Below, piece after piece: positions 14,111-14,465 of a stretch of 14,465 nt of DNA. Numbering within the stretch: the first letter of the stretch is position 1; every line of letters begins with the position of its first letter. The notes beneath the pieces are model-generated. The model made no database searches. It had not been told where the DNA came from and was given only the letters and a program-made list of their open reading frames with translations. The stretch spans positions 1-14,465 of the forward strand of contig DATEGY010000347.1 in assembly GCA_035279865.1 (NCBI GenBank), read 5' to 3'. Both the position numbers and the translations under genes were made by a program. The DNA comes from 40CM-2-70-7 sp035279865. GTDB taxonomy: Bacteria > Gemmatimonadota > Gemmatimonadetes > Gemmatimonadales > GWC2-71-9.

Positions 14111-14465
14111 TCTTCGCACTCTTGAAGACGCGGAACAGGTAGATCAGGGACGGGATCAACACGATACCTCCCAGCACCAGGGCAACCGTCACCCCTTCGA
14201 GCGTCGCCGGTGGCGCCGCCGCATCCTCGATGGTCAGGTCCGACGGGATGAGATAGGGAAACTGCCCGAGCCCCCAGCCCCACAACAGGAGCGCGATCTC
14301 CCCCGCCGCGGCGATCCGCGCCAGGCGCCAGCGGCGTCTCCAGAGAGCCGCGATCGCCGTGACCGCGGCGGCAATCGTGGCGAGATGCAGCGGCGTGGAC
14401 CACGGTGAGTGCAGCAACCCCGCCTGCATGCCCGGCGCCCACGACCCCGCCAGCACCAACACCAG
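14094..14465 (-). CDS. cydB: Cytochrome bd oxidase subunit II, C-terminal part
   Basis: This is the last 123 residues of a gene that runs off the right edge; the frame is open through 14465. The visible part has three hydrophobic segments. Features typical of the end of CydB/CioB are WGWGLGQFPYLIP, the loop DLTIEDAAAPPATL, and the closing PSLIYLFRVFK before a short polar tail. Subunit II pairs with CydA in the inner membrane to form the cytochrome bd quinol oxidase, which reduces oxygen to water with high affinity. The cydA gene would be expected upstream of it, beyond the window. Its stop at 14096-14094 lies inside the convergent YggT gene. The family call is confident; bd versus cyanide-insensitive subtype cannot be told from this end. 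Confidence 0.87.
   Translation of the reverse strand: MVLVLAGSWAPGMQAGLLHSPWSTPLHLATIAAAVTAIAALWRRRWRLARIAAAGEIALLLWGWGLGQFPYLIPSDLTIEDAAAPPATLEGVTVALVLGGIVLIPSLIYLFRVFKSAKTTESP

Overview
The window is GC-rich, densely packed bacterial chromosome. There is no rRNA, tRNA, transposase or phage gene. The mix of genes fits a Gemmatimonadota-like bacterium: a MoxR/BchI-type ATPase with a VWA partner, Big-2/RCC1-repeat lipoproteins, an envelope serine hydrolase and a cytochrome bd terminal oxidase. No phylogenetic marker is present, so this assignment is inference.

Layout. (1) 3-2866, plus strand, operon-like: the 3' part of a BchI/MoxR-type AAA+ ATPase, an SPFH/Band-7 membrane protein, and a cytidylate-kinase-like protein whose TTG start overlaps the preceding stop. 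(2) 2874-4097, minus strand: an MFS exporter, convergent with the kinase. (3) 4139-7025, plus strand: a VWA (MIDAS) protein, the likely partner of the AAA+ ATPase, then a Big-2/RCC1 lipoprotein. (4) 7118-8980, plus strand: a second, paralogous Big-2/RCC1 lipoprotein with its own putative promoter. (5) 8977-9858, minus strand: an exported class A beta-lactamase-family serine hydrolase. (6) 9937-13548, plus strand: a 1203-residue E2-E1 fusion 2-oxoglutarate dehydrogenase/decarboxylase of the actinobacterial Kgd/OdhA type, followed 4 nt later by a YggT-family membrane protein. (7) 14094-14465, minus strand: the C-terminal end of cytochrome bd oxidase subunit II, running off the window.

The most unusual structure is around the 5' part of kgd. 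Three G/C-run arrays with an exact 7-nt period lie within about 1.1 kb. One, (TGACCCC)x4, lies in the kgd/beta-lactamase divergent promoter region and is a canonical G-quadruplex motif on the minus strand. The other two lie inside the kgd reading frame, exactly at its two interdomain linkers. Each of these is a long imperfect palindrome with GGGAAGC repeats on one arm and the complementary TTCCCGC-type repeats on the other. A GGGAAGC heptamer array is free of stops in all six frames and gives the same heptapeptide cycle in every frame, so it is well suited to residing inside genes. I infer a repeat-element family that tolerates or targets protein linkers.

A second pattern is that three genes without a visible Shine-Dalgarno (7118, 9858 minus, 9937) each have a -10-like hexamer 5-7 nt before the start codon. 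This is the geometry expected of leaderless mRNAs. Convergent gene pairs are joined with 7-nt, -4-nt and -17-nt spacing, leaving no room for ordinary terminators.
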